From the NCBI RefSeq assembly GCF_018141525.1, contig NZ_CP064655.1, forward strand, positions 1,612,001 to 1,676,000: DNA of 64,000 nt, given 5' to 3'. Shown piece by piece: positions 40,187 to 49,091 of this stretch. Position 1 is the first letter of the stretch; the number at the start of each line of letters is the position of its first letter. The DNA comes from Miltoncostaea marina. Lineage in GTDB: Bacteria > Actinomycetota > Thermoleophilia > Miltoncostaeales > Miltoncostaeaceae. Under the pieces are notes generated by a model. The model ran no database searches. It saw only the letters and a program-made list of their open reading frames with translations, and was not told the origin of the DNA. The position numbers and the translations under genes were made by a program.

Positions 40187-41532
40187 CCGCCGACGCCGGC
40201 CAGCCGCTCGCGCAGCGCCCGGATGCGGGCCTCGACGTCGGCGACCACCGCGGGCGGCGTCCACGCCGGGTCGAGCCCGGCCCGGAAGGCCTCGAACTGG
40301 TCGAGCGCCCCGCGCAGCCGGGCGTACTCCTCGGCCGAGGGCGCCCGCCCGCCGTCCGGACGCGCCGTCGCGTCGTCGCCGCGCGCGGCGGGCGGCGCGG
40401 GCGCGGGCGGGACGTAGACGCGCAGCGCCTGGTCCTGGACGTAGAGGATCGGGTCCGACCAGGTGTCCGCCGAGGCGTCCCGGCGGCCGAGCGCCGCGCG
40501 GGCGTCGTTCAGCACCGTGCACCAGTCGAGCTCGCGCACGCCCGCCTCCCCGCCGGCCGGCGCGGCCACGTCGCCCACCACCTCCATCACCCGCGGGTAG
40601 AGGGCGGCGCAGAAGCGGTTGGCGTCCTCCAGGTCGACCACGCGGCGCATGCCGATCGCCGCGGGCAGGCCGGCGTTGACCAGGTCGTGGGCGAGGGCGG
40701 GCCCCTCCGAGGCGTCGGCGCTCGCGCACGCGCAGACCACGACCATCCAGACGTCGCAGGGCGCGATCGCCGCCGCGACCGCGGTGGCGCTCAGCACGAC
40801 CCCGCCGGGCGGCTCGCCGGCGTCGAAGTCGCCGAGGGTCCCGAAGGCGAGGGCGCGCAGCCCCTCCGCCACCCGCCCGCCGTGGCAGAGCAGGTGCAGC
40901 AGGTCCGGCTGCGCGGCGGCCAGCCGGCGCTCCAGGTCGGGCGTGACCGGCTCCGCGGTGACCCGCTCGTCGCCCCACTCGGCCACCAGGTCGAGCACGC
41001 GCTGCTCGCCGCTGATGACGTGGAGGCGGGCGCCGACGGCCGTCGCCGGCGCGTCGTCGAGCGCGGCCCGCAGCGCCTCGAGCTGCGGCACGCCGGAGCG
41101 GCCCACCGCGGCCAGCACGGCGACGATGCGGAAGGGCCGGGCGAGCACCCGGTCGCGCTGCGTCCGCCGCCAGCGGGCGATCCGGGCCAGGGGCCACCGA
41201 CGGTCGAGCGCCATGAAGCCGTGCGGCCCGGCGTAGAGCTGCTCCCACGGCAGCTCGTCGGCCGCGGCGGCCTCCATGTGGAAGAGCAGCGGCAGCGGGT
41301 CGCCGGCCGGCGGGATCGCGAGCGCGTTGTCGATGCAGGCCCGGACGGGCGGGTGGGCGCGGAGCCGCTCGAGCAGGTCGGCGCCCCGCTCGCGGGCCCC
41401 CGCGCCGCGGGGCGGCGTCACGTCGATCGGGTCGAGGCGGTGCATGTCCGGGATGTCGAGCGGGGCCTCGCTCAGCCGCAGCAGCGTACGGTCGTCGCCC
41501 AGCCGCGCGAAGGAGACGACCGCGCGGTTCAC
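40183..41532 (-). CDS. CHAT-domain protease
   Basis: 449 residues. DELPWEQLYAGPHGFMAL is the start of a CHAT domain, the catalytic His217 is in DLLHLLCHGGRV and the Cys in WMVVVCACASADAS (Cys267 or 269). The last 60 residues (SAEEYARLRGALDQFEAFRAGL) are a coiled coil, suited to oligomerisation. GTG start overlaps the upstream gene stop (GTGA) and its stop overlaps the next start, so dosage of the three CHAT proteins is coupled. Confidence 0.8.
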   Translation of the reverse strand: MNRAVVSFARLGDDRTLLRLSEAPLDIPDMHRLDPIDVTPPRGAGARERGADLLERLRAHPPVRACIDNALAIPPAGDPLPLLFHMEAAAADELPWEQLYAGPHGFMALDRRWPLARIARWRRTQRDRVLARPFRIVAVLAAVGRSGVPQLEALRAALDDAPATAVGARLHVISGEQRVLDLVAEWGDERVTAEPVTPDLERRLAAAQPDLLHLLCHGGRVAEGLRALAFGTLGDFDAGEPPGGVVLSATAVAAAIAPCDVWMVVVCACASADASEGPALAHDLVNAGLPAAIGMRRVVDLEDANRFCAALYPRVMEVVGDVAAPAGGEAGVRELDWCTVLNDARAALGRRDASADTWSDPILYVQDQALRVYVPPAPAPPAARGDDATARPDGGRAPSAEEYARLRGALDQFEAFRAGLDPAWTPPAVVADVEARIRALRERLAGVGG

Positions 41533-42923
41533 GGCGCGCCCGTCGCGTGCCGGGCGACGAGGTCGCGCAGGTCGGCGAGCGCCTGCGCCGTGCCGGCGTC
41601 GTAGGCGCCCCCGGCGCCGGGAGCCGGGCCGCGCTTCACCAGCTCGGCCACGGCGCGGTCGACGAACCGCTCGCTGGCCGCGACCCAGGTCGGCACGTGG
41701 TCCTCCGACGCGAACGTCCGCTGGATCGACGCGCCGGCCTCCGGGCTCGCGAGCGCGCCGGGCGCGGGCGGGGCTGGGAGCGGCGCCTCCTCGGCGACCG
41801 GCGAGGTGGGCGGGCCGGCGGCGGCGGCCGCCGGCCAGGGGTGCGCGAGGTTCTGCTGCACGTGCTCCGGCTGCAGGTACGCGAACAGCGACGGCGCGCG
41901 CGGCACGGGCGTCTCCCCCGTGGCGTCGGCCGCGAAGGCATGCGCCCACGCCAGCGCGTCCCCGCCGGGGTCGTCCCCGGCGTCGCAGTAGACCGTGGGC
42001 CCGGGCCGCCGCTGCCCCAGCGCGTCGGCCATCACGCGCGTCGCGGTGTCGGAGCGGTTCTCGGGCGGCGAGCCGAACGAGATCAGCCCCGCGCCGACGC
42101 GGTCGGCGAGGCGCTCGACGTCCTCCGCGGTGACGAACACGCAGCGGTCCCACCCGCCGGGCGCGCCGGGGTCGGGCGGCAGCGCGATGAGCGGCTGCTC
42201 GCCGTCGAAGGCGGCGGGGCTCACGGCGTGGAAGGCCCGCACGGCGCGGCGGCCGAGCCCCTCCACGATCCAGTCCGCCCAGCGCGTGCGCCCGCGCGGC
42301 GCGGCGTCCTGGCGGTCGCCCGCGGGCGCGGCCGCGGCCGGGTCGTGCACCCGAAGCCACCCCTGCGGCCCGCCGCCCGCGGCGTCGAGGTGGCGGGCGG
42401 TGCCGGCGTCGGGGAACAGGTCGACCTCCGCCGCCATGCGATCCCGCAGCGTGGCGGCGAGCCTGCGCGCGTGGCCCGCGGCCCACTGCGGATCCTCCAC
42501 CGCGTTGACGACGAGGGCCACGGTCCAGGAGCGGCCCGCGTCGGTCGCGACCGGCAGGCGATCGGGCACCCGCAGCACCGGGAGGTCGGTCGCGGCCACG
42601 AGCTCGCGCTCCCAGGGGACGCCGCCCAGATAGCCGTACGGCGGCACGAGGCGCAGCCACAGGGCGGCCTGCCGTCCCAGGCGGCGCTCGAGGCCGTCGG
42701 CGACCGCCTCGACCAGCGCGTGCGGCACTGCGAGCCGTGACGGGGCGACGCGGTCGCGCGCCAGGCCGAACCCCTCCAGCGGGTCGACGCGCGTCCACAG
42801 CCGCCGCGGGCTGTCGCCCTCGTAGACGGTGAGGTCGCTGTGCACGGACGGCTGCTCCAGGGCCACCTCGAGCCGCACGCGCAGCACCGACAGGCGCCAC
42901 GTCTCGATCAGGAGCTCGGCCAC
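41529..42923 (-). CDS. Degenerate CHAT-like protein
   Basis: 464 residues with the same overall plan as its neighbours: an N-terminal beta-rich region, YLGGVPWERELV (PWE motif), and a Rossmann-like second half. The His region reads RAFHAVSPAAF and the Cys strand GAGLISFGSPPENRSD, with no Cys at the expected place, so it is probably inactive. A proline-rich linker leads to a helical C-terminus (ASERFVDRAVAELVKRG). A regulatory or sensing subunit is the most natural role. Assignment rests on motif order, neighbours and length, not on a strong family match. Confidence 0.6.
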   Translation of the reverse strand: MAELLIETWRLSVLRVRLEVALEQPSVHSDLTVYEGDSPRRLWTRVDPLEGFGLARDRVAPSRLAVPHALVEAVADGLERRLGRQAALWLRLVPPYGYLGGVPWERELVAATDLPVLRVPDRLPVATDAGRSWTVALVVNAVEDPQWAAGHARRLAATLRDRMAAEVDLFPDAGTARHLDAAGGGPQGWLRVHDPAAAAPAGDRQDAAPRGRTRWADWIVEGLGRRAVRAFHAVSPAAFDGEQPLIALPPDPGAPGGWDRCVFVTAEDVERLADRVGAGLISFGSPPENRSDTATRVMADALGQRRPGPTVYCDAGDDPGGDALAWAHAFAADATGETPVPRAPSLFAYLQPEHVQQNLAHPWPAAAAAGPPTSPVAEEAPLPAPPAPGALASPEAGASIQRTFASEDHVPTWVAASERFVDRAVAELVKRGPAPGAGGAYDAGTAQALADLRDLVARHATGAP

Positions 42924-42978
42924 GCGTCCCCCCGTCGCGTCCCGGCCTCCCGCGCCGGCCGCCTCGCATGCGCGCCGG

Positions 42979-44313
42979 TCACGACGGCGCCGTCAGGGAG
43001 TGGAGGGCCCACCAGGTCGGCGGGCCGCTGATGTCGCCGTGGCCGCCGATCGCGGGGGCCCCGTCGATCGCGACCGAGCCGTCGACCGCGACGACGCGCC
43101 CCCGCGACAGGTCGTACGCATCGGTCGGCGCGCGGGCCGGCGAGCGGGCGAGCTCGTCGTCCCCCAGCCCGGCCGGGCCGTAGCCGCCGAGCGCGCCGTA
43201 CAGGTCCGTGTCGCCGATCGCCGCGATGTCGGGCTCGCCCACGTGCCCGCTGCGGATGGCGAGGTGGAAGAAGCGGTGCAGCGGCTCGTCGTGCCGCGAC
43301 CAGGTGGTCACCACGGGCATCGCGACACGGTCCAGGACCGGCCGGTACCCGCCCGCGCCCGCGGCGCCCGGCAGCGCGCCGGCGAAGCACCACCGGTTCA
43401 CGGCCGGCTGCAGCAGCAGCGCGCAGTGCGCCGGGCGGGCGGCCGCGGCGCGCGCCAGCGCCGACAGCACGACGCGGGCGCCGAAGGAGTGCCCGGCCAG
43501 ATGCAGGCGCGCGGGGCCGCCCCCGAGGATCGCCTCCACCAGCCGGGCCACGCCGCGGGCGCCCACCCGGCCGGCGCGTGCCTTCATCGTCCACAGCGAG
43601 CCCAGGCGGAGCAGCGTCCGCGGGTCCAGAGCCGCGCCCCCCGCCGCGACCGGGGCCGCCCCCGCCCCGGCGCCGACGGTCCCGAAGTCCTCGCCGTCCC
43701 CCGGCGGGGCGGCGTCGCCCTCGACGAGCAGCCAGGACGCGAGCAGGTCCTCCGGCGCGGGCCGGGGCGGCCCCTCGTCGTCGTCGTCCTCCCCGGCCAG
43801 CGCGCGGCTCACCAGCGCGGCCGCCCGCCGCGCGTCCGCGTCGTCCAGCGCGGTGGCGCCGTCGACGAGCTCCCCGAGCTCGGCGCGCCCCTCCTCGTCG
43901 AGCGAGGTCCCGACCAGGCGCAGCATCTCCTCCGCCTCACGGGCGTCCCCGCCCTCCGGGTCGGGCGCCGCCGCGATCGCCGGCCCGGCCTCCCACGGCA
44001 TCACGAAGCTCGTCGAGGGCCAGATGACGCCCGCCAGCACCGGCCGGTAGCCGGGCGGTGCCGGCAGCCCGTACCGGCGCCGCTGCTCGATGTAGCCCGC
44101 GGCGAACCGGCGGTAGCGGTCGAGCGCCGTCGCGAAGACGTTGTTCCACCCGTGCGCCACCAGGAAGACGTCGGTCGCCGCGGCGGCGGCGCCGAGGAAG
44201 TGCTCGGTCGTGCGGGGGCTCGCCGGCCGGCCGTCGGCGTCGAAGCGCAGCAGGTAGAGGTCGGCGGTGGCGCCACCGCCGATCGGGAGCCGCTCGTATG
44301 GTCCGACGGCCAC
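42979..44313 (-). CDS. Alpha/beta hydrolase associated with CHAT proteins
   Basis: 444 residues, first gene of the operon. Oxyanion strand ATDVFLVAHGWNNVF (48-61), nucleophile elbow RLHLAGHSFGARVVLSAL with Ser276, and a C-terminal SRHDEP and GGHGDIS that can supply Asp and His. A long acidic, probably disordered insert (140-225) separates the first strands from the elbow. Lipase or esterase activity is expected; in a conflict system it could attack membranes. GTG 44313 was preferred over an upstream GTG because GGGGAG precedes it. Gap to the next gene is 55 bases. Confidence 0.75.
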   Translation of the reverse strand: MAVGPYERLPIGGGATADLYLLRFDADGRPASPRTTEHFLGAAAAATDVFLVAHGWNNVFATALDRYRRFAAGYIEQRRRYGLPAPPGYRPVLAGVIWPSTSFVMPWEAGPAIAAAPDPEGGDAREAEEMLRLVGTSLDEEGRAELGELVDGATALDDADARRAAALVSRALAGEDDDDEGPPRPAPEDLLASWLLVEGDAAPPGDGEDFGTVGAGAGAAPVAAGGAALDPRTLLRLGSLWTMKARAGRVGARGVARLVEAILGGGPARLHLAGHSFGARVVLSALARAAAARPAHCALLLQPAVNRWCFAGALPGAAGAGGYRPVLDRVAMPVVTTWSRHDEPLHRFFHLAIRSGHVGEPDIAAIGDTDLYGALGGYGPAGLGDDELARSPARAPTDAYDLSRGRVVAVDGSVAIDGAPAIGGHGDISGPPTWWALHSLTAPS

Positions 44314-44345
44314 GCTCTCCCCTGGGACGCACGCGCCGTGTGCCC

Positions 44346-44351
44346 ACGCTA
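44346..44351 (-). promoter_or_regulatory. Candidate -10 box of the CHAT-hydrolase operon
   Basis: TAGCGT on the minus strand, 32 bases before GTG 44313 and 71 bases after the glycosylase stop. The 108-bp gap suggests that the operon has its own promoter. Confidence 0.35.
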
Positions 44352-44421
44352 TTGCGACCACCCCGTCGCGGTCCACGGGCGGGCGCCCGGGTCGTGGCCG
44401 GCGCGGCCGCCGCCGCCGGCC

Positions 44422-45456
44422 TCAGGCCACCAGCAGCGCCAGTCGCTCGCCCTCGTCCTCCAGCGCGCGCTGCTCGGCGGCGGCCAGGCGGCGCCACGGG
44501 TCCAGGACGACGCGCCCGCCGGCCGTCCGCCACGTGCCCGCGACCGTCCCGTCCACGACGAACGTCGGGAACGAGTGCGGCGTGCGGGTGGAGAAGATCC
44601 GCGGCCGGTCCTCCTCGCGCAGGATCCCGGCGCGGCGGGCGTGCACCAGCAGCACGGCGTCCCAGGTGGGCAGGAAGCGCGGCGGCGCGGGGGTCTGGGG
44701 GTCGGGCAGGGGCGCCCGGGGGTCGTCGAGCAGCTCGCGGCCGTCCTCGTCGCGCAGGCGCCGCAGGTCCATCCCGGCCAGCGCCGCCGCGACCGGCCCG
44801 ACCGGCAGGCCGGCCCAGTCGGCGACCTCCGCGGCCGTCGCCGGGCCGAAGGCGGCCAGGCGGCGGCGCGCGACATGCGCGGTCGCCTGCTCGGGCGTCA
44901 TCGCGGGCTCGGGCCCCACCCAGGCGCGGGCGTCGCCGTAGCGATCGGCCCGGCGGCGCTCCCAGGTGCCCGAGGGCGGCACCCGCACCAGGTCCACCCA
45001 GAAGCCGACCCCCGCGGCCCGCTCCCTGCCGAGCAGCTCCTCCATCCCCCGCCGCGTCACCGGCCCCTCCGCCAGGCGCGGCCGCAGCAGCTCCGCCGCC
45101 GCCCGCATGTCGTCACCGGTGAGGCTGCGCCGGGTGCGCAGGAACAGCGCTCGGCCGCGCTCGCGGGAGGCGATCGCGAACGGCCAGTAGTCCTCCGCCG
45201 CGACGGCGTGGATCGTCGCGCGCAGGAGCGTCGCCTGCACCAGCCGGCGGCGATCGAGCGCCCGCGTGACGGCGGCGCGCTCCAGGCCCCGGCACCGGCT
45301 CCACAGCCCGATGTAGATCGACGGCGCGTACTGCGCCTGGATCCCCCCGACCCGCCGGGCCGCCCGCGCCGGCGAGGCCGCGAAGCGCTCGATCAACCCC
45401 TGGCGAGCGAGCAGCGCCCGGTTGAGCCCCCGCCGGCTGAGGATGCGCTCGGCCAC
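44422..45456 (-). CDS. AlkZ/YcaQ-like winged-helix DNA glycosylase (HTH_42)
   Basis: 344 residues. RRVGGIQAQYAPSIYIGLWSR carries the QxQ-type motif (Gln-Ala-Gln) of AlkZ enzymes, and LVQATLLRATIHAVAAEDYWPF, TPEQATAHVARRRLAAFGPATAAEVADWAGL and FLPTWDAVLLVHARR follow the winged-helix triplet of the family. These enzymes unhook alkylated bases or interstrand crosslinks. GTG 45456 is the first start fitting the family (MAERILSRRGLNRALLARQGL); upstream lies a repeat array. Confidence 0.8.
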   Translation of the reverse strand: MAERILSRRGLNRALLARQGLIERFAASPARAARRVGGIQAQYAPSIYIGLWSRCRGLERAAVTRALDRRRLVQATLLRATIHAVAAEDYWPFAIASRERGRALFLRTRRSLTGDDMRAAAELLRPRLAEGPVTRRGMEELLGRERAAGVGFWVDLVRVPPSGTWERRRADRYGDARAWVGPEPAMTPEQATAHVARRRLAAFGPATAAEVADWAGLPVGPVAAALAGMDLRRLRDEDGRELLDDPRAPLPDPQTPAPPRFLPTWDAVLLVHARRAGILREEDRPRIFSTRTPHSFPTFVVDGTVAGTWRTAGGRVVLDPWRRLAAAEQRALEDEGERLALLVA

Positions 45457-45529
45457 GGGCCGCAGCCTCGCCCGGCCGCCCTCGGCCCGCAAGCTCTGGC
45501 CGCCGGGGCGGCGAGGGCGGACATCGGGG

Positions 45530-46040
45530 CGGTTCCGCCCGGGATCGCCGGTGCCTGACGGGATGCGCCAATTGGCGCATCCCGCATGCGCCAATCGGCA
45601 GCCCCCCGGACGCACCAGCGGGGCCCGGTCGCTCACCGCGCCGTCGGCCGGCCCGGGCACGAGGCCGCCATCCCACCTGGCCTCGCCCGGCGGACGACCG
45701 CCGGCTCGGGTCCTCCGCCGACCGTCGCGGACGACGTGGCGATTCCGTACAGGATCGCCGCCGCCTGGGGCGACGCGCCAATTGGCGCGACCCGCATGCG
45801 CCAATCGCGCCGTCGCCTGGACGCGACCCCGGGGGCCTGGTCGGCCGCCGCGCCCCCGCGCCGTCGGCCGGCCCGGGCGCCCGGCCGCCATCCCACCCGG
45901 CCTCGCCGGGCGAGCGACCGCCGCTACGGATCGTCCGCGGGCCGTCGTCGCGGTCGACCTGGCGTTTCAGCGCCGAATCGCCGGTGCCTGGTGCGATGCG
46001 CCATTTGGCGCGGGGCGCATGCGCCAATCGCGCAAACGCC
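45530..46040. repeat. 23-bp-step palindromic repeat, locus C: three tandem copies of a 210-223-bp unit
   Basis: The 612-bp gap between the glycosylase start and the UPF0182 stop is filled by copies starting at 45530, 45741 and 45964 (last truncated). Each begins with a similar 39-bp run ending GATGCGCC or GACGCGCC and holds a palindrome pair at exactly 23 bp: CCAATTGG 45568 with CCAATCGG 45591; CCAATTGG 45778 with CCAATCGC 45801; CCATTTGG 46001 with CCAATCGC 46024. Copies 1 and 2 also share about 50 bp around GCGCCGTCGGCCGGCCCGGG. No convincing gene is present. Confidence 0.8.
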
Positions 46041-46068
46041 CCCAGGCGCCCCCGCCCCGGGGTCCCGC

Positions 46069-49000
46069 TCAGCCCGCCTGGGCCGCCTGGTTCGCCCCCT
46101 GGAGGAGGCGCTCGAAGCGACGGAGGTGGCGGGCGGCGGCGACGTAGTCGCCGGCCGCCCAGGCCCGGCGGTAGGCCTCGTAGGCCGCCGCGGCGTCGCG
46201 GACGAGGTCGTCGATGGCGCCCGCGGGGGCGCCGCCGGGCGTGCCGTCCGATCCGCCGGCCGCGCCGCCGCCGCCGTCGCCGGCCGGCGCGCCGGGGTCG
46301 TCGCCCTGGGCCGCCAGCGCGAGGTCGAGGGCCTCGAGGAAGGTCGAGGCCGAGTGGATCTGCCCGTCGCCGAGGGAGACGACCACCTGCCAGAGGGTCG
46401 GCAGGCTGTCGGCGGAGGTGTCGAGGTAGAGCGGCTGGACGTAGAGCAGCCCCTCGCCGATCGGGACGACGATCGTGTTGCCGCGCAGCACCTGGTCGCG
46501 GCGCAGGCCGATCTGGGCGGAGAGCTCGGCGTCGCGGGCGACGGAGGCGACGAAGGTGTCGACCGAGTCGAGCGCGTCCTCGGCGACGTCGAAGCGCAGC
46601 AGGCGCAGGCGGCCGAAGCGCTCGGGGGCGCTCTCGGCCGTGAGCCAGGCCGAGAAGGCGATGCCGCGGCCCTCGGTGGCGGGCTTGAAGTAGCGGAGCG
46701 CGAGGAAGCGCTCCTCGGATTCCCCGGGCAGGACGGCGTACGAGTAGCGGGCGGGCGAGGTGATGCGCCGGCCCTCGGTGCCGCGGCCGGTGGTCTCGAC
46801 GGTCGGCGCCCACGCGTCGTCGTTGGAGAAGAAGCGCTCCGTGTCGGTGACGTGGAAGCGCTGGAGCGCCGCCGCCTGGAAGTCGAACTGGTCCTCGCCG
46901 TAGCGCAGGTGGGCGGCGATGCCGTCGGGCATCGCCGCGGCGTCGGAGAAGAGCTCCGGGTAGACGCGCCGCCAGGTCGCGATCAGCGGGTCCTCGTCGT
47001 CCATCACGTAGAGCGCGGTCTCGCCGGAGTAGGCGTCCATCACGGCGGTGATCGCGTGCCGCTGGTAGGAGGCGCCACCGAAGTGGGCGCCGTACGGGTA
47101 GCGGTCGGTGCGGGTGTACGCGTTCTGCATCACCCACAGCCGGCCGCCCTCGGCCACGAAGTAGGGGTCGGCGTCGAGGCGCAGGAAGGGGGCGAGCCGG
47201 CCCAGCCGGGCCGGCAGGTCGCGGTGCATGAGCAGCTGCGCCTCGGCGGTGTCGACGCGCGAGAGCGCGTTCCACAGCTGCCGCCCGCCACCCACGAACG
47301 GCAGGCCGCCGAGCTCGAGGGTGAGCGCGAGGCGGTGGTCCTCGACGTCGACCCCGGCGCCCTCCCAGCGCTCGGCGGGCGCGTTGGTGAACCCGTCCGG
47401 CTGGTCGGTGTTGACGATCGCGAAGGGCATGCCGCGCTGGGCGCCGTGGTAGATCTCGGGCCGCTCGAGCGGCGGGTCGAGGCCGCGCGTCGGCAGGCCG
47501 CCGACCACGAACGCCGGCCGGCCGGAGTCGTCGATGCGGTTGACCGGCGCCATCGCCACGCCGCGCCCGTGCGTGAACGAGAAGTGGCGGCGCTGGAAGT
47601 CGGTGATCGCCGCGTAGTCGACCTCGCGGCCGAACACGAACAGCGTCTGCGGCCGGCCGTCGCGCACGTAGCGGTCGAGGTCGGCGTCGTGGCAGGTGTA
47701 GTAGCGGTTGAGCGCCTGGAGGCGCCGGCATGCGGCGAGGCCGGCCTCGAGGTCGAGGAACCGCAGCGAGCCGACCGAGGCGGGCGCCGCCTCGATGGCC
47801 GCCCGGCTGACCCCGCCGCGCCGGTACTCGGCGGCGGTCGCCTCGACCTCGTCGATGCCGGCGGCGGCGCGGGTGGAGTCGAGCGTCGCGGCGATGTTCT
47901 CGCGCTCCACCTGCAGCGTGGAGCCGCGCAGGGCGACCGCGTCGTAGAGCGCCGTGGCGGCCGGCGCGAGGGCGAGCGACAGCACGGCCACCGCGCCGGC
48001 GGCGGCGCCGAGCGTCCAGGCCGGCAGCCGGAAGGGCGCCTGGTTGGCGCGCAGCGCGGCGCTCGCCTGGTCGGCGATCGCGCGCGCCAGCCGGCCGCCC
48101 GGCCGCAGCTCGGCGGCGAGCGGCGCGAGGGCGAGCAGCAGCACCAGCCACCACGGCGTCGCGAGCACCGCCAGGGCGAGCACCACGAGCCCGAGCACCG
48201 CGAGGGCCGTGCGCGCCACGGCGATGGTCCGCGCGCCCGCGAGCCGCCGGCGCGCCTGGGGCACCGCCAGCGCCGCCACGCCCAGGCCGGCGGCGAGGAT
48301 GACCCCGCTCACCACCGTGGCGGTCGGGATGCCGACGTCGCGCATCGCCCGCCCCGGGCCGGCGATCAGCTCGCCCCCGCCGTGGAGCGTCTCGTAGCGG
48401 CGGAACCATGTGAGCACCGCCAGCGCGACCAGGGCGAGCCCGCCGTAGACCGCCGCCAGCGCGCCCGCCCGCTCGATGAGGCGCCGGCGCACGCCCAGCG
48501 GGTGGTCGACGACGGCCGCGTAGATCGCCACGCCGGCGATGCCGAGGAGCGCGACCACGAGGCCGCCGAGGGCGAGGCCGCTCAGGTCGACGACGACTGG
48601 GAGGGTGAACACGTAGAAGGAGGGGTCGCGCCCGAAGACCGGGTCCCCCTCCCCGCCGAACGCCACCGCCTCGCCGGCCGCGAGGATCGCGTCGCGGCGC
48701 GACAGCAGCGCCGGCACGAGCACCAGCGCCGACACCACGAAGGTCGCCGCGCCGGCCGTCCAGCCCACCCGGCGCTGGCGCAGCATGCCCGCCCGGCGGC
48801 CCGTCACGAGGCCGATCGGCAGCGCCAGCGCCAGCGCCCCGGCCAGGCCCGCGCCGGCGAGCAGGAACGACGCGCGCAGCGCGGTCGAGTAGGCGCCCCC
48901 CATCCCGAGGCTGTCGAAAAACGCCGCCGAGAGGGTGATGCGCGCCCACAGCCGCAGCGCCAGGTACGCCAGCAGCAGCGCCACGGCGACGACCGCGATC

Positions 49001-49071
49001 GCGGGGACGGCCAGCGACGCGGCGGGGCGGCGGCGGCGGGGCGGGCGGTCTGGGTCGGGCGCTGGTCGCAG
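46069..49071 (-). CDS. UPF0182 family membrane protein, apparent CTG start
   Basis: 1000 residues. Seven hydrophobic segments in the first 330 residues (for example AIAVVAVALLLAYLALRLW and ALVLVPALL), then a large extracytoplasmic domain with the family stretches RYYTCHDADLDRYV, HFSFTHGRGVAMAPVN and DPYFVAEGGRLWVMQNAYTRTDRYPY. The C-terminus is Gly/Pro-rich, then helical. The family is common in actinobacteria and of unknown function. No ATG, GTG or TTG precedes TM1; CTG 49071 has GAGG six bases upstream. Confidence 0.92.
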   Translation of the reverse strand: MRPAPDPDRPPRRRRPAASLAVPAIAVVAVALLLAYLALRLWARITLSAAFFDSLGMGGAYSTALRASFLLAGAGLAGALALALPIGLVTGRRAGMLRQRRVGWTAGAATFVVSALVLVPALLSRRDAILAAGEAVAFGGEGDPVFGRDPSFYVFTLPVVVDLSGLALGGLVVALLGIAGVAIYAAVVDHPLGVRRRLIERAGALAAVYGGLALVALAVLTWFRRYETLHGGGELIAGPGRAMRDVGIPTATVVSGVILAAGLGVAALAVPQARRRLAGARTIAVARTALAVLGLVVLALAVLATPWWLVLLLALAPLAAELRPGGRLARAIADQASAALRANQAPFRLPAWTLGAAAGAVAVLSLALAPAATALYDAVALRGSTLQVERENIAATLDSTRAAAGIDEVEATAAEYRRGGVSRAAIEAAPASVGSLRFLDLEAGLAACRRLQALNRYYTCHDADLDRYVRDGRPQTLFVFGREVDYAAITDFQRRHFSFTHGRGVAMAPVNRIDDSGRPAFVVGGLPTRGLDPPLERPEIYHGAQRGMPFAIVNTDQPDGFTNAPAERWEGAGVDVEDHRLALTLELGGLPFVGGGRQLWNALSRVDTAEAQLLMHRDLPARLGRLAPFLRLDADPYFVAEGGRLWVMQNAYTRTDRYPYGAHFGGASYQRHAITAVMDAYSGETALYVMDDEDPLIATWRRVYPELFSDAAAMPDGIAAHLRYGEDQFDFQAAALQRFHVTDTERFFSNDDAWAPTVETTGRGTEGRRITSPARYSYAVLPGESEERFLALRYFKPATEGRGIAFSAWLTAESAPERFGRLRLLRFDVAEDALDSVDTFVASVARDAELSAQIGLRRDQVLRGNTIVVPIGEGLLYVQPLYLDTSADSLPTLWQVVVSLGDGQIHSASTFLEALDLALAAQGDDPGAPAGDGGGGAAGGSDGTPGGAPAGAIDDLVRDAAAAYEAYRRAWAAGDYVAAARHLRRFERLLQGANQAAQAG

Positions 49072-49091
49072 GATGATCCTCGGGCGGAAGA

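Noticed and set aside
44315-44376. Longer N-terminus of the alpha/beta hydrolase from GTG 44376
   Set aside because: It would read through the probable -10 box; GTG 44313 has GGGGAG close upstream and begins the conserved part.
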